Source: Bacteroidota bacterium
GTDB lineage: Bacteria > Bacteroidota > Bacteroidia > Chitinophagales > Chitinophagaceae
NCBI GenBank assembly: GCA_023430465.1
Contig: JAEZAM010000086.1
Span: 1-34,671 of the forward strand
DNA: 34,671 nt
Direction: 5' to 3'
This document shows positions 25,455 to 33,828 of this stretch, piece after piece. Every line of letters begins with the position of its first letter. Within the stretch, counting starts at the first letter, position 1. A model generated the notes under the pieces. It did not search any database and was not told the origin of the DNA. It saw nothing but the letters and a program-made list of their open reading frames with translations. Both the position numbers and the translations under genes were made by a program.

Positions 25455-27622
25455 TGAATTTGAACGATACTGATAAAATCAGAATAATTGAATTGATAAA
25501 GGCAGGTGAAAAATTGCCTAAAGAGCTTATATATAAGCTATTCGTTGATGAAGAAGACGTGTTTCTTTTTTGGAACGGAAGAAAAGAGGATGTAACGAAC
25601 ATTGCTTTGCCTTTTCATAGTATTGAGCATATTGATGAGCCGAGAAAAGAAAATAAGAAGGAAGGTGACTCATTGGAAATGTTTGACACTCGCGGTAGGC
25701 AACTAAAAGGCTGGACGAACAAGTTAATTTGGGGCGACAACAAGCTCATTCTTTCATCCTTGACAAACGGCCCGATCCGAGAGGAGATAGAAAATGAAGG
25801 GGGACTGAAACTTGTATATATTGACCCTCCCTTTGCCGTAGGGGTAGATTTTGGGTTCACCATAGATATAGGTGATGAGACTGCTGAAAAAAAACAAAGC
25901 ATAATTGAGGAAATAGCTTATCGCGATACCTGGGGAAAGGGGCTCTCATCATACTTGTCAATGATGTACGAAAGGATAAAACTAATTTACAATTTATTAT
26001 CTGCTGATGGAAGTATTTATGTCCATTGTGATTGGAGAGTCAATTCGTCGATTCGCCTCGTTATGGATGATATATTCGGTAGTTCAAATTATCTGGGCGA
26101 AATTAAATGGAAGAGGGTTGTGAGTAGCGGAAGCAGTAAAGCAATAGCAAAGAAATATCCTGTTGTAGATGACTCGATATTGTTTTATTCAAAAGATACC
26201 AATTATATATGGAACACCATTTACAATGACTATTCAGATGAATATAAAGAACGATTTACTTTGTCTGATGAAAGAGGACTTTACTACTGGGACAATCTAA
26301 AAAGCTACTCAGAGGAGACACTCAAAAGACTAATTGAAGACGATAGGATAAAGCTCCCCTTAAAAAAAGGCGTAAATCCACGAGTTAAAAACTATTTACA
26401 TGAAGGTAAGGGTGTTGTCGTCGACACAATGTGGGCTGATATTATTCCAGTTAATTCTCAAGCCATAGAAGATACGGGTTATGCCACACAAAAGCCAGAA
26501 TCATTGTTGGAGCGCATTATTAAGGCCAGCAGCAATGAGGGTGACTTAGTCGCTGATTTCTTTTGTGGTAGTGGAACTACTGCTGCTGTCGCCGAAAAAC
26601 TTAAACGAAAGTGGATTACAACCGATTTAGGTAGGTTTTCTGTTCATACAGCAAGAAAACGACTAATCACGGTACAGAGACAATTACAATCTGAGGGAAG
26701 AGATTTCAGAGCTTTTGAGCTACTCAATCTTGGAAAGTATGAACGTCAGTTTTTCATGGATGATCTTACCAATGGCAAATTGCAGGCAAAAGAGGACTTA
26801 TATGTTGATTTAATTTTAGAAGCGTATAAAGCTAAACGCATAGACGGACATAATGCACTTCATGGAAGCAAGGCAGGTCGCTTTGTAAATGTGGGACCTT
26901 TGGATGTTCCAGTAACGCAAAGTCGTTTAATGGATATTTTTGAAGAATGTCGGAAAAACCTTTACACCCAGGTAGATGTTTTGGGATTTGAATTTGAAAT
27001 GGGATTAACACCGCAATTCATTCAAGAACTGAAGAACAAGGGGGTATCTGTTAGTCTTAAATACATACCAAAAGACGTATTCGATAAGAGGGCAGTCGAA
27101 AAGGGTCAAGCAAAATTTTTTGATGTAGCATATCTGAACTCAAAGCAAAAAGTAAAGGGTAAAACTATTACTATCGAACTCACAGATTTTGTTACCCACT
27201 ACACCCAAGATGATATTGAAGAATTGCAACAAAGCATGCGGGCTGGCAGTAAAGTGGTGATTGAGGACGGACAAATTTTTAAAATAGAGAAGAGTAAAAG
27301 CGGAATTATCAAACGCACTCTACTTACAGAAAATTGGTACGATTGGATAGATTACTGGGCGATTGACTTCAATTATGAAGACAAAAAGGAGATCATCAAA
27401 ATCAAAAACGACAAAGGGGAAACAGTGGAAAAATGGACTGGAAATTATCTTTTTGAAAATGAGTGGCAAAGTTTTCGTACCAAGAAAAACCCAACACTTG
27501 AATTTACAAGCATAGCTCACGAATACAAAAAGCCAGGTAAGTACAAAATCATGGTGAAGGTTGTCGACATCCTGGGTATCGACACCAGTAAGATCATTGA
27601 GGTGAATATCACTGTTAAATGA
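25454..27622 (+). CDS. mod: Type III DNA methyltransferase Mod subunit
   Basis: 722 residues from the ATG that overlaps the PIN stop by one base. Beta-class N6/N4 methyltransferase order: catalytic motif IV DPPF (about 124-127), then the probable target-recognition region (about 215-340), then the AdoMet-binding motif I FCGSG (about 370-374). It both sets the recognition specificity and protects host DNA. The C-terminal 200 residues contain WYDWIDYWAIDF and a beta-rich segment (Y-KKPGKYKIMVKVVD) resembling a PKD-type fold, which I recall from this Mod subgroup. Since it lies last in the operon, protection would depend on read-through of res and PIN or an internal promoter. Confidence 0.92.
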   Translation: MNLNDTDKIRIIELIKAGEKLPKELIYKLFVDEEDVFLFWNGRKEDVTNIALPFHSIEHIDEPRKENKKEGDSLEMFDTRGRQLKGWTNKLIWGDNKLILSSLTNGPIREEIENEGGLKLVYIDPPFAVGVDFGFTIDIGDETAEKKQSIIEEIAYRDTWGKGLSSYLSMMYERIKLIYNLLSADGSIYVHCDWRVNSSIRLVMDDIFGSSNYLGEIKWKRVVSSGSSKAIAKKYPVVDDSILFYSKDTNYIWNTIYNDYSDEYKERFTLSDERGLYYWDNLKSYSEETLKRLIEDDRIKLPLKKGVNPRVKNYLHEGKGVVVDTMWADIIPVNSQAIEDTGYATQKPESLLERIIKASSNEGDLVADFFCGSGTTAAVAEKLKRKWITTDLGRFSVHTARKRLITVQRQLQSEGRDFRAFELLNLGKYERQFFMDDLTNGKLQAKEDLYVDLILEAYKAKRIDGHNALHGSKAGRFVNVGPLDVPVTQSRLMDIFEECRKNLYTQVDVLGFEFEMGLTPQFIQELKNKGVSVSLKYIPKDVFDKRAVEKGQAKFFDVAYLNSKQKVKGKTITIELTDFVTHYTQDDIEELQQSMRAGSKVVIEDGQIFKIEKSKSGIIKRTLLTENWYDWIDYWAIDFNYEDKKEIIKIKNDKGETVEKWTGNYLFENEWQSFRTKKNPTLEFTSIAHEYKKPGKYKIMVKVVDILGIDTSKIIEVNITVK

Positions 27623-27714
27623 CCTATCGATAAGATTTTTGATCATATTTACCAATACGAATAATTCCTGGACGTATCTGTTTGAAACTGGTTAAAACAA
27701 AACAAGCCACCAAA

Positions 27715-28614
27715 ATGAGCAAACAAGAATATCCTTATACAGAAGGAGCCCCGCCTCCAATAGAGGATGATCAATATTTTCAAAAGCTATCATCCGACTA
27801 CCACTCGTTGTTGGATGCTGAAGGAGATAATGAGGAGCCAGTCCAAAAGTTTTTTGAAGAAAACCCGTGTTTAGTGCCAGGTGCAAGGGCTGATGTCATT
27901 GACAATATGCCTTCTGGCCATGGCCCATTATATGGGGCATTAATAACACAACCAAAAATTCAGGGACTTAAGAAGCGAATCCCCGACTTTCTGTGGTTAG
28001 CTTACGATAGCTTAGTGTTTAATCCTATTTTCATTGAGATTGAGTCACCGAACAAGAGGCACTTTAATGGCGATGGTTCAACTTCGAGAGATTTTAACCA
28101 GGCAAGAACGCAAATAGAGGAATGGCAAGCAGTACTGAATCAGCCAGAAAGTCAATTAGCTTTTTACAGAGACTTCGGTATTCCCGACTTTGTACGGAAA
28201 AAGAAATGGAACCCTCTTTATGTGCTCATTTACGGTCGAAGATCTGAATTTGAAGGCGATGATTGGCTTAGTCAAAAGAGGGCATCACTTCAAAGCGGGA
28301 ACCTGCGACTTATGTCGTTTGATCGGTTAACACCTACGATAGCAAAAAGAAATTATGTATGCTGCGAAGTGTCGGGAGGGAAGTTTATCGCAAAGACGCT
28401 TTCGCCAACATTTACATTAGGGCCGAACCACGAATCATTGTTAAAAATTGAAGGATTGACCCATGCGGTTGATAGTATGGTATACACATCAGGCAAAAGA
28501 AAAAAGTTTCTGAAACAGAAAATACCTGTCTGCCTTGAATATTTGCGATCAGCAGCAAGCAATAATTCCTTTGCGCTGCCAACTCCAAAAAGTATTGTGA
28601 AGCGTGTGGAATAA
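27715..28614 (+). CDS. Shedu-like (DUF4263) defence nuclease
   Basis: 299 residues from the ATG of MSKQEYPY; an upstream TTG in frame is less likely. The middle shows the PD-(D/E)xK pattern of the Shedu SduA family: a preceding 'F...NP.L' helix (about 46-54), KRIPDFLW (87-94), then FIEIESP (106-112), followed by the helix with FNQARTQIEEWQ that is typical of DUF4263. The ExK position reads as ESP followed by NK, a variant I recall in some relatives, so the exact catalytic lysine is uncertain. Shedu proteins cut DNA of invading phages or plasmids as single-gene systems. It follows mod by 92 bp in the same direction. Confidence 0.72.
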   Translation: MSKQEYPYTEGAPPPIEDDQYFQKLSSDYHSLLDAEGDNEEPVQKFFEENPCLVPGARADVIDNMPSGHGPLYGALITQPKIQGLKKRIPDFLWLAYDSLVFNPIFIEIESPNKRHFNGDGSTSRDFNQARTQIEEWQAVLNQPESQLAFYRDFGIPDFVRKKKWNPLYVLIYGRRSEFEGDDWLSQKRASLQSGNLRLMSFDRLTPTIAKRNYVCCEVSGGKFIAKTLSPTFTLGPNHESLLKIEGLTHAVDSMVYTSGKRKKFLKQKIPVCLEYLRSAASNNSFALPTPKSIVKRVE

Positions 28615-28707
28615 AGAGATAGGTTGAGAAAAGCCAAGATGTGATATTGGAGATTGAGGTAAGTCGGAGCAGTACTAAATAGCTATTTTTACAGGAAAGC
28701 CCAGGCA

Positions 28708-29592
28708 ATGATAAAACAGTTGATTTCCGATTTGGCATTTGATAAGATTAACCTTTCCCAGGCTTTGACAAGGGCCAAGATTATTTCATATAAAGTGAAA
28801 AATGAAACCTTTGCAGGGTGGCTTCAAAAGGAACTGGGAGGTTATGACTATGATGATCTTCTTCTACCGAGTTATCGGAAGGTTAGGTGCAGTATATTTT
28901 TAGAGATCGGTGGAAAAGACGTCCCAGTTTTAGTCGATACGGAAAATGCTGATTTTAATGACTCAGTATGGTTTCATCGGTTTGTTGAACCGATCTCAAT
29001 AATTGAAGAGCACATCGGCGTGTTAACTACTTCAAAAGGTGATATTAAATTGATGCCTGAGCAATATTCCGCACTTTTCGATATTTTACTTGGAATTGAT
29101 CGAAGGTATCTCTTGTATAAGAATCAATTGGCAGGGGGGCATAAAAGGCTTGCAAAAGCTCAAGTTCAAAATATTATTCAATTAACCAAGCAAAAGTTAC
29201 TTGACACTCTTCTGGAATTAGACTCCGAATTTCCCAATCTTGAAAATCAGTTTGAAATGTCAAAAGAGAATATTGAAAAAGCGCAAAATATTATCACTAA
29301 TAATATTTACGGTAACAACAATCCCGTGAACGTTGCAGCGGGCCAAAATGTTGAACAGAAGGATATTCACAATACAATCAATGATTACGATTTTACTGAG
29401 CTGGAGAGACTTGGGGTAGAGCCCGACGACATACAGGAACTGAAAGCTATAGTACAATCCAAAAGTGACAAACCAACTCTTCGGGGCAAAATTATGAAAT
29501 GGCTTGGCAGCGTTTCAGCCTCTGTTGCAGCAAAAGGATTGTATGATAATTTGCCAGCCATTACTGATTTTGTCCATCGAATTACTGGATAA
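28708..29592 (+). CDS. AbiTii-domain abortive-infection protein
   Basis: 294 residues. The N-terminal 185 residues match the AbiTii family as I recall it: MIKQLISDLAFDKINLSQAL at the start, then RAKIISYKV and WLQKELGGY, then LPSYRKVR. A linker with YGNNNPVNVAAGQNVEQ (201-217) is followed by a helical C-terminal region (226-294), a layout often seen in multidomain defence proteins. AbiTii proteins are associated with abortive infection but their mechanism is not established. It is the last gene before attR, consistent with a defence cargo cluster. Confidence 0.78.
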   Translation: MIKQLISDLAFDKINLSQALTRAKIISYKVKNETFAGWLQKELGGYDYDDLLLPSYRKVRCSIFLEIGGKDVPVLVDTENADFNDSVWFHRFVEPISIIEEHIGVLTTSKGDIKLMPEQYSALFDILLGIDRRYLLYKNQLAGGHKRLAKAQVQNIIQLTKQKLLDTLLELDSEFPNLENQFEMSKENIEKAQNIITNNIYGNNNPVNVAAGQNVEQKDIHNTINDYDFTELERLGVEPDDIQELKAIVQSKSDKPTLRGKIMKWLGSVSASVAAKGLYDNLPAITDFVHRITG

Positions 29593-29683
29593 TTCCCCGA
29601 TTCAGACAACCCTTTCACCTGGACGATCCAAGATAAAAGATAACCTGCTCGATACTTTGAAAATCGTCGTTTTTTCTCGACTT

Positions 29684-29704
29684 TCGTGAGGATTTTGTGA
29701 GGAT
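29684..29704 (+). repeat. Right-end TTGTGAGGAT repeats (candidate integrase arm sites)
   Basis: TCGTGAGGAT (29684-29693, one mismatch) and TTGTGAGGAT (29695-29704), 11 bp apart and in the same orientation as the three left-end copies. They end about 80 bp before attR. Confidence 0.75.
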
Positions 29705-29785
29705 GGAATATAGGGTGACAGCATCGTTCTTTTAAAACGCTTATCTGGACTGCATTTCGCAGTTCTCACAAGGAAATAAACAGGT

Positions 29786-29801
29786 TCCCAGCGGGATCAC
29801 A
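29786..29801 (+). repeat. attR, distal attachment site
   Basis: TCCCAGCGGGATCACA, identical to attL. Only this 3' fragment of the tRNA is present here, with no cloverleaf upstream, so it marks the far end of the element. Confidence 0.9.
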
Positions 29802-30330
29802 CAATATGAATGATTTCCAGTAGCATACACTGGTTGGGGTAAGTTCAGGGGCAAATATTAGATATCTTTCAACTCCAAGTGAAGTCTAAATTGATTTTAC
29901 CACGAAGGCCATCCGGGTTCTAGTTGCCGTCTATCCGTTAAGTGAAGATGTTATTTTTTCAACCAACTGCATGACGGTCCCCTTGTCTCTCTTTTCTTGT
30001 GTGCATCTCTAGCCAACCTGTATATCATCATACTGGTCAATGTTCTGTCGAGTGGATAAGCAAGATCTAGATTACTCAGACAATTAGCCTGCCCTTCGTT
30101 ATCCTACTAATCTCATTGTTACCCGCATCGTATATAATCCATCTCTTCTTACACCTCCTAACATTATACTTCAGCTTATTCTTAGGTGAACCAAAAGGAA
30201 AGGCTTTAAAAGATACTTACCATTGTCAACCCACATGTATAATAACGGGTCTCGCGAGGGACCACTGCCACTTGTGAGAAGCATTTTTCACTCATGCTGC
30301 GCACGGTTGGCATCTAGAACTCGTATCATT
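29802..30330. other. Gene-poor stretch beyond attR
   Basis: About 530 bp with no convincing ORF, RNA gene or strong promoter on either strand. Base composition is mixed. It may contain remnants of earlier insertions at the same tRNA site, but I see no second copy of the att core. Confidence 0.6.
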
Positions 30331-30699
30331 TTACCGACTCATTAAGGCAAGAGAGAATGCAGCTAATGACACTATCATATAGCTGATTAAACCGATAAAG
30401 ATTTGATTTTTTGATTTCTGTGCTAAATTAACTTCCAGGACCTTTTTTTTGGGATATTTTAAGGTCAGTATCACAAAGACAATTGCTGTGAAGCTTAGTC
30501 CGATGATTATAAAAGTTGTTTTGTCATGTGGGACGATTGCAATTAGATATTCTGATCTCACTATGAGTTCCAAAACTGTTAAAATATTTAAGGAGCATAG
30601 AAAGCCTATGATGCATTTGGCGTTGAAGAGACAATTGTCTTCTCCGTATCGCCCTGCTGCCTTACATTTATTGACAAATACACTAAGAATAGAAAGCAT
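30331..30699 (-). CDS. Small three-helix membrane protein, possible immunity protein
   Basis: 122 residues with hydrophobic segments at about 27-45, 61-79 and 101-119 and short charged loops. No recognised family. It begins 11 bp after the end of the truncated toxin-like ORF and runs in the same direction. In polymorphic toxin loci the immunity gene directly follows the toxin and is often a small membrane protein, so this role is plausible but rests on position only. Confidence 0.5.
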   Translation of the reverse strand: MLSILSVFVNKCKAAGRYGEDNCLFNAKCIIGFLCSLNILTVLELIVRSEYLIAIVPHDKTTFIIIGLSFTAIVFVILTLKYPKKKVLEVNLAQKSKNQIFIGLISYMIVSLAAFSLALMSR

Positions 30700-30710
30700 T
30701 TTGTTTTAAT

Positions 30711-31178
30711 TTACCATCCATCAAATAAATCCATTATCCCAGAACCTACATCTATTATTGCAGCCGCTGTCCTCCCCACAGGTGTAAAATTTGACACCAT
30801 AAGCCAAGCGGTTTTTCCAACGGCCTTCGTAATATTTCCTACGGTTGGTTTCTCATAAGCATCACTTACCGCGCCGAATGCGTCGTAGAGATCGGAGATC
30901 AGTCCCACTCCTTTTATGCTTTTCATAAAAGGGCTTTTCTTAGCACCCTCGACGATTGACTTTCCCACCTCTTTCGAAACCTCTGATCCATTTTGAATCA
31001 TATCGCCGCCGGCACCGATTGCGTGTTCAAAAATATCAGTTATGAGTCCAACTCCGTCATTAATTTTATCTGGCGTAATGCCACCTTCTTGTTGTTTATG
31101 ATCTAGTTCACTCTTGGTCTTGCCTGTCCCACTAATGCTTTGATCCGCTGCTATGCCCTCGGTTATGGCCTGCTTTTT
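30711..31178 (-). pseudogene. 5'-truncated ORF, C-terminal fragment of a possible polymorphic toxin
   Basis: The frame is open from 31178 to the stop at 30711 (about 155 codons), while the first ATG is only at 31001. The part upstream of that ATG (SGTGKTKSELDHKQQEGG, then ITPDKINDGVGLITDIFEHAIG) reads like real protein continuous with the rest, so this is probably the end of a longer gene whose 5' part is lost. The C-terminus is rich in glycine and alanine with hydrophobic helices (TPVGRTAAAIIDVGSGIMDLF). It resembles the ends of Rhs-like or other polymorphic toxins only in general character. A 96-residue protein from the internal ATG could still be made. Confidence 0.5.
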
Positions 31179-31241
31179 TTATACATATATATGGAAATAA
31201 CCTTTGCTGCTGACGTTGATTGAAAGTCGCAAGATACATCC

Positions 31242-31487
31242 TGCCGCGACTGTCGGTGTTCGAATTAATGAGGTTAGACTTAAGTTAGAGACCAGAAAGC
31301 CCGCCATAAAACCAGCCGCCGTTGTCAGTGTTCGAAGTAACTGAGATCACCCAGCCGCCGCTGTTGGTGGGTGTACTATACCAGTTGCAGGCTGAGATTT
31401 GAACACCAACAGCGGCGGCTGGTTTTAATCTTAGCCTGAACCTCAACCTCAACCTTAACCTCACTATCGAACACCAGCGGCTGGATT
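31242..31487. repeat. Nested inverted and direct repeats around CCAGCCGC...GTGTTCGAA
   Basis: Related units occur in plus orientation at about 31242-31276, 31312-31336 and 31351-31371 and in minus orientation at 31404-31422 and about 31450-31486. CCAGCCGCCGCTGTTGGTG (31351-31369) has a perfect inverted copy at 31404-31422, a 19-bp stem with a 34-nt loop. The outer pair shares GGTGTTCGA and TGAGGTT. No protein-coding gene is convincing between 31182 and 31597. Confidence 0.75.
31431..31464. repeat. Short hexamer tandem repeat
   Basis: TTAGCC TGAACC TCAACC TCAACC TTAACC TCAC: five to six units of a degenerate hexamer ending in ACC. It produces an artificial Arg/Leu repeat on the minus strand. 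It lies within the inverted-repeat cluster. Confidence 0.7.
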
Positions 31488-31597
31488 TAGTCATTCGGGA
31501 CTGCCCCCTTCACCCAAATGAGCTATTTATTTCCCGCCAGCATCGGTATAGCTTTCCGTAGTTCATTCTATTCTACCACGCACATAAACCTTTAATC

Positions 31598-31891
31598 ATG
31601 CATTTAGCCAAACACAAAACCACCCTTTTATTCCTGTCCGCTACCATGGCGCTTACCGTCGCTGCGTGCAACAGCGAAAAAGAATCCCCTGCCGCTATCG
31701 CCCAACGCTGGTGCGAACTTAACGGCAAAGCGCATCGCGCTGAAGAAGGCAGCGCCAAAGAAGCGGCCAGGAAAGATCTCAAGGACTATGAACAATCCAT
31801 CGAAGCCAAACATAAAGATGACAAAAGCTTTATGGCTGAAGTTGAGAAAGAAGTGGAAAAATGTGAAGCCGCTTCAGAAGGCCGGCAATAA
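31598..31891 (+). CDS. Small lipoprotein
   Basis: 97 residues. A type II signal peptide with lipobox VAAC (cysteine at residue 24) is followed by about 70 mostly charged, helical residues, including two further cysteines (C39 and C90) that could form a disulfide. No family recognised. It is convergent with the sialate O-acetylesterase gene, with 4 bp between the two stop codons. The role in the envelope is unknown. Confidence 0.75.
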   Translation: MHLAKHKTTLLFLSATMALTVAACNSEKESPAAIAQRWCELNGKAHRAEEGSAKEAARKDLKDYEQSIEAKHKDDKSFMAEVEKEVEKCEAASEGRQ

Positions 31892-31895
31892 TTTT

Positions 31896-33824
31896 TTATT
31901 TATCTGTGCGGAAAGGAGATGCAGGTAAACCTTCCCTGTTGCGAAGATTGGGATTAACAGGGTTATCGGCCCAGGCATATCGGACATATTTCGGTTCTGG
32001 TACAGCAGAACTCCATACGATCACCCTGTTACCTTCGATTTTTGTTTCTGCCCACACAAATTTTTTATCAGCACCGGCGATTGCAAAATCGCCGGGTGCT
32101 TCTCCATCCGAAGTCACCAGCCCCGAACCAGTACTGGTAAAGCTTACCACTACCCGGGTGTTGTCTATCACCGCCGTATCATATAACGGACCCATAGGAA
32201 CTATCTGTTCCTTGTATGCCACTTTAAGCGCCGCTGTTGCCAACCGAAGACCGACATCTTTTTTGTTGTCCGGATGTATGTCGTTCCATTCTCCCAGGTC
32301 AATGGCTACAGCCATGCCCGTGTTTGGAATCGCCAGCGTTTTTAACTGCGCTTCGCGCAACATGGCCCAGTTGCTTTCTGCAGGTAAATAGTCATACTCC
32401 ATAAATCCCGGCAACTGTACATACAAAAATGGAAGCGATCCCTGTTTCCATTGCTCCCGCCAATCAGCTATCAGTGCTTTTGAAAGGTCTGCATAGGAGT
32501 GCGGGTTTGCAGTGTTCGCCTCGCCCTGGTACCAGCCATAGCCTTTGATCGTATAATTCACCAATGGGGCTACCATGCCGTTATACAGGGCGGCTGGCTG
32601 ATTCATCACATTTAAAGGTGGTTCAATGGGAGGACCGCTTTGCTTTGGAGCTACATAGCTCACTTTGTATTGCCATGTACCCTTGAGATCTATCGTATCA
32701 GCATCAGCAAACAGGCAGTAGGGCTTATCGGGCACAAAGCCACCTTTTCCCTGCTGGTTACTTACCCGCACCACAACACTGTTTTTCCCGGGCTTCAATA
32801 GTCCCGCCGGTACCCGATACCTTCGCTGTGGGTATTGATAGGTAGTATTACCGACCAGCACGCCATTGATATATACTGCATCAGCATCCACAATTCTTCC
32901 AAGAAACATCCTGGAAGCCTTACCGGCCATGGAAACCGGCACATCGATGGTTCGCCTGTACCATACTATTCCATCCAGGTTACGCAGGCCCTGATCTTCC
33001 CAATAACCCGGCACATTGATGCTGCGCCAGTCGCTGGCCTGATAGGCGGTGTCGTGCCACCTGATCTTTTCCGTTTCACCCTTATCGATCACCGGCACAG
33101 GTCGATAGCCCTGGCTGTTCCGTGCGCGCTTATTCACATAGGAGGTATCGCTGTTTCTTTTGATCAACTTCACCATCTCCGGAAAAGCTTGCAGACCGTC
33201 CGCACTTGTCCATGCTTCGATGGGAGTACCACCTACGCTGGCGTTGATTATCCCCACCGGTATTTTATATTTCTCCGAAATTGTTTTTGCAAAAAAATAG
33301 GCGACAGCCGAGAATGGCCGGACATCTTCACCCACCGCGGCTTTCCAGTTGCCTCCCGTAAGATCGTTTTGTGGCGACTGCATATCTCCGCGGACTGGTA
33401 CCAGAAATTGCCTGATCATTGGGTAATTGGCAGTCGCGATTTCGTCTGCGTAGGTCACATCATGAATATTGAGTTGATGGACCATGTTCGACTGACCACT
33501 GCAAAACCAGACATCTCCGACCAGTATGTCGCGCAGGCGAATTGTATTGCTTGCACGTATCTCCATCTCGTAGGGGCCACCTGCCTGCATGGAAGCCAAC
33601 TGCAGTTTCCAGTCGCCGGCGGCACTGGCCCTGGCTGAATAGGTCCGACCGCGGAATCGGATTGACACCTTTTCGTTGGGCGATGCCCATCCCCAAATGT
33701 TGACCTTCGTATCCCGCTGCAGGACCATGCTGTCTCTCACCAGTCGCGGCAGCCGAACCTGTGCGTGCAACCGGCTGGAGAGCAGCAATAGCATCATGCA
33801 AAAAAGCGGGATCGCTTTAAGCAT
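31896..33824 (-). CDS. Sialate O-acetylesterase family esterase (SASA domain)
   Basis: 642 residues from MLKAIPLF, chosen because it begins a signal peptide cleaved near LHAQ; longer in-frame starts have no signal and run into the upstream gene. The esterase signature SGQSNM (109-114) contains the nucleophile S112, and a matching late DxxH motif is in WNDIHPDN. A beta-sandwich insert with DGIVWYRRTIDVP and VYINGVLVGN lies between the two halves of the esterase domain, as usual in these proteins. Likely removes acetyl groups from plant or host glycans in the periplasm or outside. The GH43 gene ends 4 bp upstream, so they form an operon; acetylated xylan is a reasonable guess at the substrate. 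Confidence 0.9.
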   Translation of the reverse strand: MLKAIPLFCMMLLLLSSRLHAQVRLPRLVRDSMVLQRDTKVNIWGWASPNEKVSIRFRGRTYSARASAAGDWKLQLASMQAGGPYEMEIRASNTIRLRDILVGDVWFCSGQSNMVHQLNIHDVTYADEIATANYPMIRQFLVPVRGDMQSPQNDLTGGNWKAAVGEDVRPFSAVAYFFAKTISEKYKIPVGIINASVGGTPIEAWTSADGLQAFPEMVKLIKRNSDTSYVNKRARNSQGYRPVPVIDKGETEKIRWHDTAYQASDWRSINVPGYWEDQGLRNLDGIVWYRRTIDVPVSMAGKASRMFLGRIVDADAVYINGVLVGNTTYQYPQRRYRVPAGLLKPGKNSVVVRVSNQQGKGGFVPDKPYCLFADADTIDLKGTWQYKVSYVAPKQSGPPIEPPLNVMNQPAALYNGMVAPLVNYTIKGYGWYQGEANTANPHSYADLSKALIADWREQWKQGSLPFLYVQLPGFMEYDYLPAESNWAMLREAQLKTLAIPNTGMAVAIDLGEWNDIHPDNKKDVGLRLATAALKVAYKEQIVPMGPLYDTAVIDNTRVVVSFTSTGSGLVTSDGEAPGDFAIAGADKKFVWAETKIEGNRVIVWSSAVPEPKYVRYAWADNPVNPNLRNREGLPASPFRTDK

Positions 33825-33828
33825 CAGT

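Larger units (their letters stand above)
17680..29801. mobile_element. Integrated element in tRNA-Lys carrying Type III RM-PIN, Shedu-like and AbiTii defence genes
   Basis: About 12.1 kb between a 16-bp direct repeat of the tRNA-Lys 3' end. Contents in order: phased repeats, tyrosine integrase, HTH gene, two small unknown genes, an amber-broken replication gene, ArsR-like regulator, res-PIN-mod, Shedu-like nuclease, AbiTii, and phased repeats again. Base composition is clearly AT-richer than the flanks. No capsid, tail, relaxase or conjugation genes are visible, so it resembles an integrated plasmid, phage satellite or mobilisable defence island that would need outside help to transfer. The boundaries rest on the direct repeat plus the position of the integrase, and are strong. 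Confidence 0.9.

Noticed and set aside
29786..29801. Second tRNA gene at the right end
   Set aside because: Only the 3' acceptor/T-arm fragment is present; no D or anticodon arm precedes it. It is the attR copy.
31285..31494. Minus-strand ORF of 69 codons with an Arg/Leu repeat
   Set aside because: The repeat comes from the hexamer tandem repeat, and the rest is translated inverted-repeat DNA; no start context or homology is evident.
32835..33638. Plus-strand ORF of about 267 codons
   Set aside because: Antisense to the SASA-domain esterase; the SGQSNM signature is on the minus strand.
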